Shown piece after piece: positions 15,515 to 22,685 of a DNA stretch of 29,023 bases (the first letter of the stretch is position 1; each line of letters starts with the position of its first letter). This DNA comes from an uncultured Clostridia bacterium (GTDB lineage Bacteria > Bacillota > Clostridia > Christensenellales > Aristaeellaceae): NCBI GenBank assembly GCA_934631985.1, contig CAKTYE010000031.1, positions 1-29,023 of the forward strand. Direction: 5' to 3'. The notes below the pieces were generated by a model. It had not been told where the DNA came from and made no database searches. It worked only from the letters and a program-made list of their open reading frames with translations. Position numbers and translations under genes: made by a program.

Positions 15515-15544
15515 GGAAGCGTTCAATGCAGAAGGAGTGATCGT

Positions 15545-16564
15545 ATGTCTAGCGACGTGTCGCGATTGATGGTGGAGATCGCCGTGCGTCAGGCACTCAA
15601 AAACCGTTCCAAGCAATCCTTTCGGCGTTCTCTGCGCACGCTGGTGGAATATGGCGAGCATTACTCGAAGGGGCCGTTTCAAAGCAATTTCTTTCTGGTG
15701 GTGCAGCAAATGCTGCGGGATGAAAACCATCCCTACTATCTGCTGGCAGAGCGCGCCTGGGCGCAGGTGGACAGCCGCTACTTGCAGCATTTCTGCCTGA
15801 ACATGGGCTATGAAAGCTGGACCCGCGGAGCCGCGACCATCCGCGCGCTGGAAAGCGAGCTGGGCTGCAATATTCCCTGGATACTGACCATTGTCCGCTC
15901 CCGGCCCACAGGCCCGGTGCTTTCCGAGGAGGCCATTCGCGCCCTGATGACCCAGGGCATGGCGATGGGCATTTATGCCTATCTGCTGGTGGACTGCCAG
16001 CTGGACACGGCGCTGGTGCGGCGGCTTTCCACCGATTACAGCACCTGTGCGCTGACCGTTATGGCGCTGGACAGCAAGCTTACGGAAGACGCGCTGAATG
16101 CGCTGGAAGGCACGGATAATGTAGCGTTGTTCGCCGTTCAGGACAGTGAGGCTTTCACCTCCACGCCGCTGCTGCTGGCACATAAGCGGCTATACGGCCT
16201 GTGTACCTTCTACAGCACAGCGGAGGACGCCGAAGCGATATGCTCCGGCAAGGCGCTGGCCTGTGATGATGATACCACCTGCATGCTGCGTGTTTTTATG
16301 CCGAAGCAGGGCTGTCCCGCTGACATTCGCAACAAGGTGGACGAAGCGCTGTGCCGCTTCAAGCAGCGCCCCGTGACGGCGCAATTCCCCATTGAGCTTT
16401 CCCGCGACTTCCGCCGCATCGATCAGATCATTTCAACGGATGACTGCGCCCTTGCCGTGGATGCGGACGGCGCTTTCTTTCTTCCCGACCCGGATACCGC
16501 AACGGGGCTGTCCGTATATGAGCATTCGTTGGCGGAGGTTATTCGGGCTTGCTTGAAGAAGTAA
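15545..16564 (+). CDS. Radical-SAM-like protein without cluster cysteines (likely pseudoenzyme)
   Basis: This 339-residue protein follows a family of clostridial radical SAM proteins over its whole length but lacks the CX3CX2C cluster motif. Active relatives have, as I recall, a CNIPW block, then a CNxxCxxC stretch, then a helix of the type LSFEEI..II.QGKELGIYFY with GGEP after it. Here CNIPWILTIVRSR (108-120) runs straight into LSEEAIRALMTQGMAMGIYA (126-145), and VDCQ (149-152) stands where GGEP should be. Later blocks also fit: YSTCALTVMALDSKLTEDAL (165-184) and DDCALAVDADGAFFLPDP (299-316). The frame is open and has a good AAGGAG site, so the gene seems kept. It probably cannot cleave SAM. 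The start at 15545 is chosen for its ribosome site. Confidence 0.7.
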   Translation: MSSDVSRLMVEIAVRQALKNRSKQSFRRSLRTLVEYGEHYSKGPFQSNFFLVVQQMLRDENHPYYLLAERAWAQVDSRYLQHFCLNMGYESWTRGAATIRALESELGCNIPWILTIVRSRPTGPVLSEEAIRALMTQGMAMGIYAYLLVDCQLDTALVRRLSTDYSTCALTVMALDSKLTEDALNALEGTDNVALFAVQDSEAFTSTPLLLAHKRLYGLCTFYSTAEDAEAICSGKALACDDDTTCMLRVFMPKQGCPADIRNKVDEALCRFKQRPVTAQFPIELSRDFRRIDQIISTDDCALAVDADGAFFLPDPDTATGLSVYEHSLAEVIRACLKK

Positions 16565-16623
16565 GCAAACCCGCTTTGTTTGGAAGGTGCGTTGTATGGA
16601 TTGATTGGCTGAGTGGAACAGCA

Positions 16624-16687
16624 GCGGGTGAGTTTATCCTCCTGCCGCCCACGAAGGAGGCTGTCCTCCTTCTGCGGAAGGAGGCAA
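16624..16687 (-). repeat. Dispersed repeat, family B, copy 1
   Basis: On the minus strand it reads CTTGCCTCCTTCCGCAGAAG, then a short variable hairpin, then GGAGGATAAACTC and CCCGC. Other copies lie at 22188-22215 (part), 22281-22345 and 27487-27556. The variable middle hairpin differs in each copy. Confidence 0.75.
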
Positions 16688-16750
16688 GAGGTTCTCGGGG
16701 CATGCTGCTTGGGTTGTTCCATTTCTTTTGTCGCGGTAATGAATCCTATA

Positions 16751-16802
16751 TGAAAATGCGCCCTTGCGCTGTCTGTTCGGACAGCCGAGGGGCGCATTTT
16801 GT
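16751..16802. terminator. Bidirectional terminator before the YhhN-like gene end
   Basis: AAAATGCGCCC pairs with GGGCGCATTTT (11 bp), with an inner GCTGTC-GACAGC hairpin. T-rich flanks exist on both strands. It mainly ends the minus-strand YhhN-like gene, whose stop is at 16808. Confidence 0.85.
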
Positions 16803-16807
16803 TTGAT

Positions 16808-17446
16808 TTACATCAGGAGCGCCGCACTGCCGAAGCAAAGCTGCGCTGCGTAGTAGAGGATCATCGCGGCCCAGTCCAGCGAGCGCGGCACCCGGGCGAT
16901 CACGCCCCGGCACACCATCGCGTCACTGATGACGAACATCACCGCGCCCAGCGCCGTCAGCATGCCGGGAAGCGTTCCCCGAATGCAGCCCACGCCGCAG
17001 GCGCCCATGGTGCAGAGGATCAGCGCATAGATGGTAAAGGGTATCATGCGCCTGCCGATCAGCGGCGACCAGCGGATCAGCAAATACACCGCAATCAGCA
17101 GCAGCACCGCAAAGGTGATGATCTGCACACGACCAAAGGCCGACCGCCGCAAAAACCAGGTGATGTAGCACAAATGCCCGCCGATGAAAAGGCCCATGCC
17201 CACCATGAAGCGCAGTTCCAGCATAATATCCGCCGCGACACACAGCGCAAGGCCTGCCATGCACAGCCAGCGGCTTCCGCCGCCCTGGGCCGCGCCCACC
17301 AGCGCCAGCACCAGTCCGCAGGTCGTTCCCAGTCCCTTCCACATCAGCCGCTGCGGCGTACGAAGCGGCTTCACACGCATGAACATGGGCAGACAAAGGC
17401 CCATTGCCAAGGCTGCGGCGATCACGATCAGCAGCATTTTCAGCAT
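16808..17446 (-). CDS. YhhN/TMEM86 family membrane protein (lysoplasmalogenase-like)
   Basis: This 212-residue protein has about eight membrane helices and the conserved points of the YhhN family: an Asp in the second block (CVAADIMLEL), GGHLCYITWFL with the His, GAVMFVISDAMV with the SD pair, and a final helix YYAAQLCFGSAALL. Animal TMEM86 members hydrolyse the vinyl ether of lysoplasmalogens; the bacterial activity is less certain. Many anaerobic Clostridia make plasmalogens, so the role is plausible here. Start choice: ATG at 17446 lies 9 bases after a perfect AAAGGAGG; the ATG at 17482 (12 residues longer) has only AAAGGAA. I prefer the former. It has its own promoter and terminator. Confidence 0.8.
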   Translation of the reverse strand: MLKMLLIVIAAALAMGLCLPMFMRVKPLRTPQRLMWKGLGTTCGLVLALVGAAQGGGSRWLCMAGLALCVAADIMLELRFMVGMGLFIGGHLCYITWFLRRSAFGRVQIITFAVLLLIAVYLLIRWSPLIGRRMIPFTIYALILCTMGACGVGCIRGTLPGMLTALGAVMFVISDAMVCRGVIARVPRSLDWAAMILYYAAQLCFGSAALLM

Positions 17447-17523
17447 CAGAAGCATCCTCCTTTGCATCCGGGACGAGTGCATAGGGTTATTCCTTTCACA
17501 TGCGAAACGCTCTTTCTGCTTCC

Positions 17524-17552
17524 ATTGTACCTGATGTCTGCCGAAAACGCAA
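17524..17552 (-). promoter_or_regulatory. Sigma-A promoter for the YhhN-like gene
   Basis: TTGCGT (17552-17547), 17-base spacer, TACAAT (17529-17524) on the minus strand. Confidence 0.65.
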
Positions 17553-17564
17553 CACCTTTTGCGC

Positions 17565-17846
17565 TTATTCGCAGTCGAAGATAGCCTTCTGCGCAATGAA
17601 CGGGGTATAGGTATCCTTCCAGGTGTGATGCACCTCGGAAGCATCGAAGGCCGGCAGGGCTTCCTTGTCCATGCACAGCAAGATCAGCAGATCATAGCGG
17701 TTGGGACGGTTCGTGACGTTCGGGTGCAGGGAAACGCTGTGAATGCCGGGAATAGTCAGCGCGGACTGAAAAAGCGCCGCAATGGCAGCGTTGTCCGGGC
17801 GGGGAAGGTCATTGCTCCACTTCACAAGAATATGATGACGCATCAT
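17565..17846 (-). CDS. Dabb (stress-responsive A/B barrel) domain protein
   Basis: This 93-residue protein is a single Dabb domain, a small ferredoxin-like fold that forms dimeric barrels. The pattern is clear: HHILVKWSNDL (first strand), IPGIHSVSLHPNVTNRP (turn and second strand), YDLLILLCMDKEALPAFDAS (third strand and helix), then VHHTWKDTYTPFIAQKAIFD. Family members range from stress proteins to polyketide cyclases; most bacterial ones have no known role. The ATG at 17846 (the first of two in a row) follows AAAGGAGG. It diverges from the DUF2461 gene and has its own promoter. No terminator is seen, so transcripts may continue into the YhhN-like gene. Confidence 0.88.
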   Translation of the reverse strand: MMRHHILVKWSNDLPRPDNAAIAALFQSALTIPGIHSVSLHPNVTNRPNRYDLLILLCMDKEALPAFDASEVHHTWKDTYTPFIAQKAIFDCE

Positions 17847-17873
17847 GATTTCCTCCTTTATTTGGATGCTGCT

Positions 17874-17902
17874 ATGATAGCAAGCGCCCCCGCCCGCGTC
17901 AA
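17874..17902 (-). promoter_or_regulatory. Sigma-A promoter for the Dabb gene
   Basis: TTGACG (17902-17897), 17-base spacer, TATCAT (17879-17874) on the minus strand. It is divergent from the promoter at 17924-17952. Confidence 0.75.
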
Positions 17903-17923
17903 GGGAAAAAACGAGCGCCGCCC

Positions 17924-17952
17924 TTGAAATGCAGCGCAATTCCGGGTATAAT
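17924..17952 (+). promoter_or_regulatory. Sigma-A promoter for the DUF2461-phosphohexomutase operon
   Basis: TTGAAA (17924-17929), 17-base spacer, perfect TATAAT (17947-17952), 25 bases before the start codon. Confidence 0.8.
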
Positions 17953-17977
17953 GGTAGAGATTTCCGGGAGGTGGGTT

Positions 17978-18673
17978 ATGTTTACCGGTTTTCCTGAGGA
18001 GACCCTGCGTTTTTTCCTGGATCTGCGTTTTCATAATCAAATCAGCTATTTTGAGCAGCGCCGGGAGGACTATGTGCAGGACGTGCAAACGCCCTTTTAT
18101 GACCTGATCGGCGACCTTGCGCCGCGCATGCAGCGGATCGACCCGCAGATGGAAATTCGTCCCTACAAATGTCTAGCGCGCATCCGCCGGGATACCCGCT
18201 TCACCAAGGACAAAAGCCCCTATCGGGATCATTTGTGGGTGCTTTTTCGCCGGGCGGCGGAGCCGCGGGAGCAGTCGCTGAATTACTGGTTTGAGTTTGG
18301 GCCGCAGCAGTTCGGCTGGGGCCTGACCTTCTGGGGCGAGAATCGCCCGGTGATGGATCGCTTTCGCCGGGAGCTTGCCGCAAGGCCGCAAAAATTTCTC
18401 GACACCTTGGAGGGCTGCGACCTGCCGGGGCATCATCTGGCCCTGGGCGGCTCCTATTTCAAGCGGCTGACCATCCCCGAAGGCCTGCCGCCGGAAGCGG
18501 AACGATGGTATCGGGCGCGGGAGCTTTTTATCACCCGTGTGGACCCCGATCCCCAGTGGGCCTTCAACGCCAAGCTGGTGGATCGTATATGGAATGATTA
18601 TCGGGCGCTTGCGCCGCTGTATAAGCTGCTGCGCGGCATGGTGGATGACGAAAAAGCGGAGGAAGCGCTGTAA
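17978..18673 (+). CDS. DUF2461 family protein
   Basis: This 231-residue protein belongs to the DUF2461 (TIGR02453) family, widespread in bacteria and some fungi and without a known function. Family marks are the start FTGFPEETLRFFLDLRFHNQ, the central IRRDTRFTKDKSPYRDHLWV (69-88), and FGPQQFGWGLTFWG. The invariant FTKDKSPY stretch suggests a binding or active site, but the reaction is not known. It is cytosolic with no membrane segment. The ATG at 17978 follows GGGAGGTGG. The next gene, a phosphohexomutase, starts 18 bases after its stop, so they share one transcript; this may hint at sugar-phosphate metabolism but does not prove it. Confidence 0.9.
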   Translation: MFTGFPEETLRFFLDLRFHNQISYFEQRREDYVQDVQTPFYDLIGDLAPRMQRIDPQMEIRPYKCLARIRRDTRFTKDKSPYRDHLWVLFRRAAEPREQSLNYWFEFGPQQFGWGLTFWGENRPVMDRFRRELAARPQKFLDTLEGCDLPGHHLALGGSYFKRLTIPEGLPPEAERWYRARELFITRVDPDPQWAFNAKLVDRIWNDYRALAPLYKLLRGMVDDEKAEEAL

Positions 18674-18691
18674 AAGGAGGCTTGAAATCCC

Positions 18692-20206
18692 ATGGATTGG
18701 ATGAAATTGAAAAGCGGTACCGACGTGCGCGGCACGGCAATGGGCGATGCGCCGATGCTCACCGAGCATGTGGCGCAGTGTCTGGGTATGGCGTTTGCGC
18801 GCTATGCGGCCCAGCAGGTCGGCAAGCCTGTCACACAGGTGACCATTGCGCTGGGACGGGACAGCCGCCTGACGGGTCCCGCGCTGCTGCGCGCCACCGC
18901 CGAGGGCATTTCCCGGGCGGGCGCGTCCGTGCTGGATTTCGGCATGTGCACCACCCCGGCCATGTATATGAGCATTCTGACCCCCGGCTTCCAGCCTGAC
19001 GGTGCGGTGATGCTCACCGCAAGCCATCACCCCAGCGACAAGAACGGCCTGAAGTTCTTCCTGCCCGGCGGCGGTCTGGAGGGTGATGAGGTGGCGGCGC
19101 TGCTGCAAGCTGCCAGCACCTTGCAGCCGGAGGGCATGCCCTTTGCCGGTGCCATCACCGAAAAGGCGTTCCTGCCCACTTATAGGGAGCAGCTGAAGGC
19201 CCGCATCCGCAAGGGATTGGACACGGACATGGCAAAGCCGCTGCTGGGTCTGCATGTGGTGGTGGACGCAGGCAACGGCGCGGGCGGCTTCTATGCCGAC
19301 ATGCTGGAGGAACTGGGCGCGTGGATCGAGGGCAGCCAGTTTCTGGAGCCTGACGGGCGCTTCCCCAACCATATTCCGAACCCTGAAAACGCCGTTGCCA
19401 TGAATTCTGTGCGGGACGCTGTGCTGAAGGTCGGGGCCGACCTGGGCGTTATCTTCGATGCGGACTGCGACCGTGCCGCCATTGTGGATGCGGACGGACG
19501 GGAAATCAACCGCAATCGGCTGATTGCGCTGATCTCTGCGATTCTGCTGGATGAGAAGCCCGGGCAGACCATTGTCACCGACTCGGTGACCTCCTCGGGC
19601 CTGAAACGCTTCATCAACGATTGGGGCGGCGAGCATTACCGCTACAAGCGCGGCTACCGCAACGTGATTGACGAGGCCATCCGCCTGAACACCGAGGGCA
19701 TCTCCTGCCCGCTGGCAATTGAGACGAGCGGTCATGCAGCGCTGAAGGAAAATCATTTCCTGGATGACGGCATGTATCTGGTGACAGTGCTGATCGTACA
19801 GGCCATGAAGCTGAAGCAGCAGGGCAAGACGCTGGGCAGCCTGATCGCCGATTTGCAGGAGCCTGTGGAAAGCCTGGAGCTGCGCCTGAACATTCTGGGC
19901 GAGGACTTCCACGACATCGGCAAGCAAGCCATTCAGAAGGTGCTGGACTATGCCAACGCCGCCGAGCATTGGCACATTGCCCCCGACAACCGGGAAGGTG
20001 TGCGCATTTCCTTTGATCTGGATGGCGGCATGGATAACGGCTGGTTCCTGCTGCGGCTTTCCGTGCATGACCCGGTGCTGCCGCTGAATGTGGAAAGCGA
20101 TGTTCCCGGCGGTGTGGAGCAGATGCTGCGTAGCCTGTACCAGGTGCTGGAGAACTGCACGGGCATCGACCTGACCCCGATGAAGCAAACGCTGCATATT
20201 GCATAA
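18692..20206 (+). CDS. Phosphoglucomutase/phosphomannomutase family enzyme
   Basis: This 504-residue cytosolic enzyme moves a phosphate between C1 and C6 of a hexose through a phosphoserine. All four active-site parts are seen: TASHHP at 109-114 with the catalytic Ser111; the Mg2+ loop DADCDR at 256-261 (usually DGDxDR); the sugar-binding loop ETSGH at 344-348; and the phosphate-binding NREGVRIS at 433-440. The sugar loop begins ETSGH instead of the more common GExSGH, so glucose, mannose or glucosamine preference cannot be told. Length is within the normal range. The ATG follows GGAGG. It is the second gene of an operon with DUF2461, closed by a strong terminator. Confidence 0.93.
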   Translation: MDWMKLKSGTDVRGTAMGDAPMLTEHVAQCLGMAFARYAAQQVGKPVTQVTIALGRDSRLTGPALLRATAEGISRAGASVLDFGMCTTPAMYMSILTPGFQPDGAVMLTASHHPSDKNGLKFFLPGGGLEGDEVAALLQAASTLQPEGMPFAGAITEKAFLPTYREQLKARIRKGLDTDMAKPLLGLHVVVDAGNGAGGFYADMLEELGAWIEGSQFLEPDGRFPNHIPNPENAVAMNSVRDAVLKVGADLGVIFDADCDRAAIVDADGREINRNRLIALISAILLDEKPGQTIVTDSVTSSGLKRFINDWGGEHYRYKRGYRNVIDEAIRLNTEGISCPLAIETSGHAALKENHFLDDGMYLVTVLIVQAMKLKQQGKTLGSLIADLQEPVESLELRLNILGEDFHDIGKQAIQKVLDYANAAEHWHIAPDNREGVRISFDLDGGMDNGWFLLRLSVHDPVLPLNVESDVPGGVEQMLRSLYQVLENCTGIDLTPMKQTLHIA

Positions 20207-20213
20207 TAAACGC

Positions 20214-20258
20214 ACAGCCCCCGGATCCTTTGAATGGGATCCGGGGGCTGTACGTTTT
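20214..20258 (+). terminator. Strong terminator after the phosphohexomutase gene
   Basis: ACAGCCCCCGGATCC pairs perfectly with GGATCCGGGGGCTGT (15 bp, 8-base loop), followed by ACGTTTTT. Confidence 0.92.
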
Positions 20259-20263
20259 TGGGG

Positions 20264-20379
20264 CTATTTCTCTTTGAATGTAATCGCAGCCTGTGAGGTT
20301 ATTCGCCTGCTGCCCTCCCGCTGCAGAATGCAGCTTTTAGCGTTGACATAGCACTGTGTGCCATCCTGCCCGCGCTTCC
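20264..20379 (-). pseudogene. Possible gene remnant downstream of the DUF4097 gene
   Basis: Right after the DUF4097 stop, another minus frame reads RKRGQDGTQCYVNAKSCILQ, then REGSRRITSQAAITFKEK, and a TAG at 20264. The sequence is protein-like and would be the C-terminal end of a larger protein, but nothing upstream continues it. It may be a leftover of a deleted gene or chance. No family recognised. The region also holds GCTGCA-TTC-TGCAGC, a short hairpin without T run. Confidence 0.25.
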
Positions 20380-21450
20380 TTACCGCACCAGAATGTCTCC
20401 GCTGACCGAGTTTGCCGTCACCTTCACCGAGCTGGCTTCGCCCAGATCCGGGAATCTGCTCTGCACATCGCCGGAAATAGAGCGCGCGTTCACATGTACG
20501 CTGTCCGTATGCTCAGGCAGGAAAATATCCACATCGCCGCTGGTGCTTTGCGCCTGCACCTCGCACAGCTGACTGCCTGCCCGCAGGAGCATATCGCCGC
20601 TGACGGACTTCATGCGCACCCGGGCCATCTCGCCCGCCACCTGCACATCGCCGCTGACGGAGCTGACCGTCAGCTCTGCACACTCACCGCTCATGCGAAC
20701 GTCGCCGCTAAGGCTTTGCAGCGTCGCCTGCGCAGCATACAAGACGCCCTGAATATCGCCCGAGCCGGTAGCCAGCCGCACCTGTGCCGTCTCCGTGTTC
20801 GGCTCCATCGCAACATCAATGTCCCCGCCGGTCGTCTCCAGCACCAGCGACTGGGGCTGAAGCTGCGCCAGCTCCACATCGCCGGAAATGCCGTGGAACG
20901 CAATATCCGGATGCATGCCTTCGGGAATCTCTATCGTAATATCCCCGCCGCTGGAATAATGCACAATGTGCAGTATGCTGCCGAAGGACCAGCTCTTCGC
21001 GCTGTTCTTGTTGGCATTCCGCTTGATGGACACAACATTGCCCTGCTGCGTCACGGTCACATGCACGTCCTCCGGGTCATAGCGCACCGCAAGCTGCGCT
21101 TTGCTGGTGGGCACAAAATGCACGTCCTCATTCACCACATCGCAGGTGATCCGCTGCACCGTTGCCGCATCAAAGCGGTATACGCAGTTTTCCCCTTCCA
21201 TGGTCGCGTTCGCGCCAAGCTCCGGCTTGGGGGCGGGCTTCTTCGGGTAGCCGTCAATGACTTCCTGCATGCCCTTCAGGCTTTCCACCACGGCGGCGAT
21301 GGCTTCATCCTCCGTGCAGCCCTGGGCCATGCGATCCTCAAAGCGCTCCTGGCAGTTGTTCAGCAGCTCCTCCTGCAAGGCCTTGACCTCATCGGTCATT
21401 TCCGTGTCCTGAAACATCAGCTCTACGATCCGCTTTACCGTCGCGTTCAT
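20380..21450 (-). CDS. DUF4097 family protein (beta-helix-like, PadR-linked)
   Basis: This 356-residue protein has two parts. The first 80 residues are helical and hydrophilic (MTDEVKALQEELLNNCQERF), like the DUF1700-type N-terminus. The rest is a series of short beta-strand turns carrying the repeated SGDV/SGDI motif (about ten copies, for example GISGDVELAQLQ, SVSGDVQVAGEM, SISGDVQSRFPD), the mark of DUF4097 adhesin-like proteins. There is no signal peptide or membrane helix, so it may stay in the cytoplasm. Such proteins are usually found after a PadR regulator, as here. The ATG at 21450 overlaps the stop of the small upstream gene (ATGA) and follows GGAGGAGG. Function is unknown; envelope stress sensing is only a guess. 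Confidence 0.88.
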   Translation of the reverse strand: MNATVKRIVELMFQDTEMTDEVKALQEELLNNCQERFEDRMAQGCTEDEAIAAVVESLKGMQEVIDGYPKKPAPKPELGANATMEGENCVYRFDAATVQRITCDVVNEDVHFVPTSKAQLAVRYDPEDVHVTVTQQGNVVSIKRNANKNSAKSWSFGSILHIVHYSSGGDITIEIPEGMHPDIAFHGISGDVELAQLQPQSLVLETTGGDIDVAMEPNTETAQVRLATGSGDIQGVLYAAQATLQSLSGDVRMSGECAELTVSSVSGDVQVAGEMARVRMKSVSGDMLLRAGSQLCEVQAQSTSGDVDIFLPEHTDSVHVNARSISGDVQSRFPDLGEASSVKVTANSVSGDILVR

Positions 21451-21587
21451 GCCTGTTCCTCCTCCCATTGAATCAGCGCGTGCTGGGTCTCCATCCAGCG
21501 ATCGCCCATGCTTTCCATGTTAAACAAATCCATGGACGGCATCCGCAGTACGGGCCGTTCCATCTGCTTCTTCAGGAAGAAATTCAT
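21447..21587 (-). CDS. Small protein of 46 residues coupled to padR and the DUF4097 gene
   Basis: A 47-codon frame lies between padR and the DUF4097 gene. It starts MNFFLKKQMERPVLRMPSMD and ends IQWEEEQA. Its ATG overlaps the padR stop (ATGA) and follows GGAGG with a 7-base gap; its own stop overlaps the next start in the same way. These three signs make real translation likely. The product is methionine-rich (seven Met of 46), has no membrane helix, and ends in an acidic tail. The family is not recognised. It may be a small partner of the DUF4097 protein, or serve mainly to carry ribosomes into it. Confidence 0.65.
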   Translation of the reverse strand: MNFFLKKQMERPVLRMPSMDLFNMESMGDRWMETQHALIQWEEEQA

Positions 21588-21916
21588 GCTCTATCCTCCA
21601 ACAGCTCATCAATGAGCTTTCTTGTTTCCTGCCATGCTTCGCAGTCCTGCTGCAAGCGCGCCCGTCCCTCATCAGTCAGCGCGTAGTAGCGCCGCCGTGC
21701 GCCGCTGGTTTCGTCCCCCCAATAGGAAGAAATGCAGCCTGCGCTTTCCAGGCGGCGGAACGCCGTATACAGCGTGGCTTCCTTCATTTCAAAGCTGCCG
21801 CCGCTCAGCTCGGACACCCGCTTATTGATCTGGTATCCATAGCTGTCTCCCTGCGCCAGCTGCCGCAGAATGATCGTATCGGTATATCCTCGTAGAATGT
21901 CTGCCGTCAAGGCCAT
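21584..21916 (-). CDS. padR: PadR family transcriptional regulator
   Basis: This 110-residue protein is a PadR-type winged-helix regulator of the short (subfamily 2) kind. The helix-turn-helix and wing cover about 5-85: ILRGYTDTIILRQLAQGDSY, GYQINKRVSELSGGSFEMKE and ATLYTAFRRLESAGCIS, then RRRYYALTDEGRARL. The C-terminal helix (88-110) would form the dimer. It is the first gene of a three-gene unit with the small 46-residue protein and the DUF4097 protein. GGAGGTGA precedes the ATG at 21916; a GTG at 21925 lies within the ribosome site and is not used. It probably represses its own promoter, which carries evenly spaced GTAC sites. The inducer is unknown. Confidence 0.93.
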   Translation of the reverse strand: MALTADILRGYTDTIILRQLAQGDSYGYQINKRVSELSGGSFEMKEATLYTAFRRLESAGCISSYWGDETSGARRRYYALTDEGRARLQQDCEAWQETRKLIDELLEDRA

Positions 21917-21930
21917 TCCTCTCACCTCCG

Positions 21931-21970
21931 ATGTACATTATACGCATTAGTACCTCATCTGTCAATGTAC
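21931..21970 (-). promoter_or_regulatory. Consensus sigma-A promoter with three phased GTAC sites (PadR operator candidate)
   Basis: On the minus strand a perfect TTGACA (21965-21960), 17-base spacer and perfect TATAAT (21942-21937). GTAC occurs at 21933-21936, 21950-21953 and 21967-21970, exactly 17 bases apart, the outer two as ATGTAC. A known PadR operator type is ATGT-N8-ACAT; here the half-sites ATGTAC and GTACAT surround both promoter boxes. A bound repressor would block the polymerase. Confidence 0.75.
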
Positions 21971-22060
21971 TTTTGCTCGTTAAGCAAATTTTATTTTTTA
22001 TCCGGGAAAAGGAGAGGCTGGTGGGGATTTCAGATTTGGTGGCAGCCAGCATATGGATAT

Positions 22061-22182
22061 GCAGCAAAGTTACCCGCACGAAAACTGCATCCTATAATAA
22101 AACTGCAACCAAGCCGTACCTCGCACCAAAAGCCTCCCCTGCAAGGGGAGGTGTCCCGAAGGGACGGAGAGGTTCCGTCCTC
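22061..22182 (+). repeat. Direct repeat A, copy 1
   Basis: A segment of about 122 bases starting GCAGCAAAGTTACC and ending with AGCCTCCCCT, AGGGGAGG, GTCCCGAAGGGAC and GAGAGGTTCCGTCC. Copy 2 lies at 22686-22807; the last 55 bases are almost identical and the first 65 are similar. It contains two hairpins (CCTCCCCT-AGGGGAGG and GTCCC-GGGAC). The stretch 21971-22880 holds no convincing gene. Confidence 0.8.
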
Positions 22183-22187
22183 CAAAT

Positions 22188-22215
22188 CTACCTTCCGCAG
22201 AAGGAGGACAGCCCC
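22188..22215 (+). repeat. Dispersed repeat, family B, copy 2 (partial)
   Basis: CCTTCCGCAGAAGGAGGACA, the first hairpin of family B, directly after repeat A copy 1. The second half is missing. Confidence 0.55.
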
Positions 22216-22280
22216 CTCATGTACGGCAGAAGGATATGCTCACAAGCCGCATCTTCTCATCATCACATCGGGGCGAATAT

Positions 22281-22345
22281 CTTGCCTTCTTCCGCAGAAG
22301 GAGGGGAACCGCTCGCCGGGAGGCGAGTGGTGGAAGATAGCCTCA
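22281..22345 (+). repeat. Dispersed repeat, family B, copy 3
   Basis: CTTGCCTTCTTCCGCAGAAG, then a middle hairpin CTCGCC-GGCGAG, then GTGGTGGAAGATAGCCTCAC. It has the same plan as the copies at 16624-16687 and 27487-27556. Confidence 0.7.
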
Positions 22346-22440
22346 CACGCTGGGGCATCGAATCGTTTATAAAGTCCCAGCTACCTGCATAGGTAAGGCG
22401 GCACACCACTGCGTTGAAATCTGTTGCTAGAGAGTATTTC

Positions 22441-22663
22441 GTCCGTCTGCGGACGGACGACCCACTTTGCACTCGGGCAAAGTGGGCAAAGCCGCCCGGG
22501 GGCCAGCCAAATTTTCCATGTAACTAAGGCTGGCCCCCGGACCCCATGGTTGCCCCCAGCCATCGCCTGGATCGGAGCCTTCCCAGGGGGACACAACCGG
22601 GGTCTCCTTCGGTTCCGTTCCATGGCGTTCCGGCGGCTGACCGTATACAGCCGCCGGAACGCC
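22441..22663. repeat. Array of four perfect hairpins of unknown role
   Basis: Four inverted repeats follow each other: GTCCGTC/GACGGAC (22441-22458, 7 bp), CCCACTTTGC/GCAAAGTGGG (22461-22486, 10 bp), CCGGGGGCCAGCC/GGCTGGCCCCCGG (22496-22540, 13 bp) and GGCGTTCCGGCGGCTG/CAGCCGCCGGAACGCC (22624-22663, 16 bp). Between the last two an imperfect one can be drawn (ACCCC-GGTTG with CAACC-GGGGT). No T runs follow. Open frames here are by-products of the GC-rich symmetry. It could be a structured RNA or a degenerate mobile element. Confidence 0.6.
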
Positions 22664-22685
22664 TTGTCGCTTAGAGCAGGCAAGT

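Noticed and set aside
15404..16183. 259-residue minus-strand frame opposite the radical-SAM-like gene
   Set aside because: Antisense shadow with Gln/His-rich product; the plus gene has a family match and ribosome site.
18173..20215. Minus-strand frame of 680 residues opposite the phosphohexomutase gene
   Set aside because: It covers the antisense of two recognised genes and the product is of Gln/His/Arg-rich shadow type.
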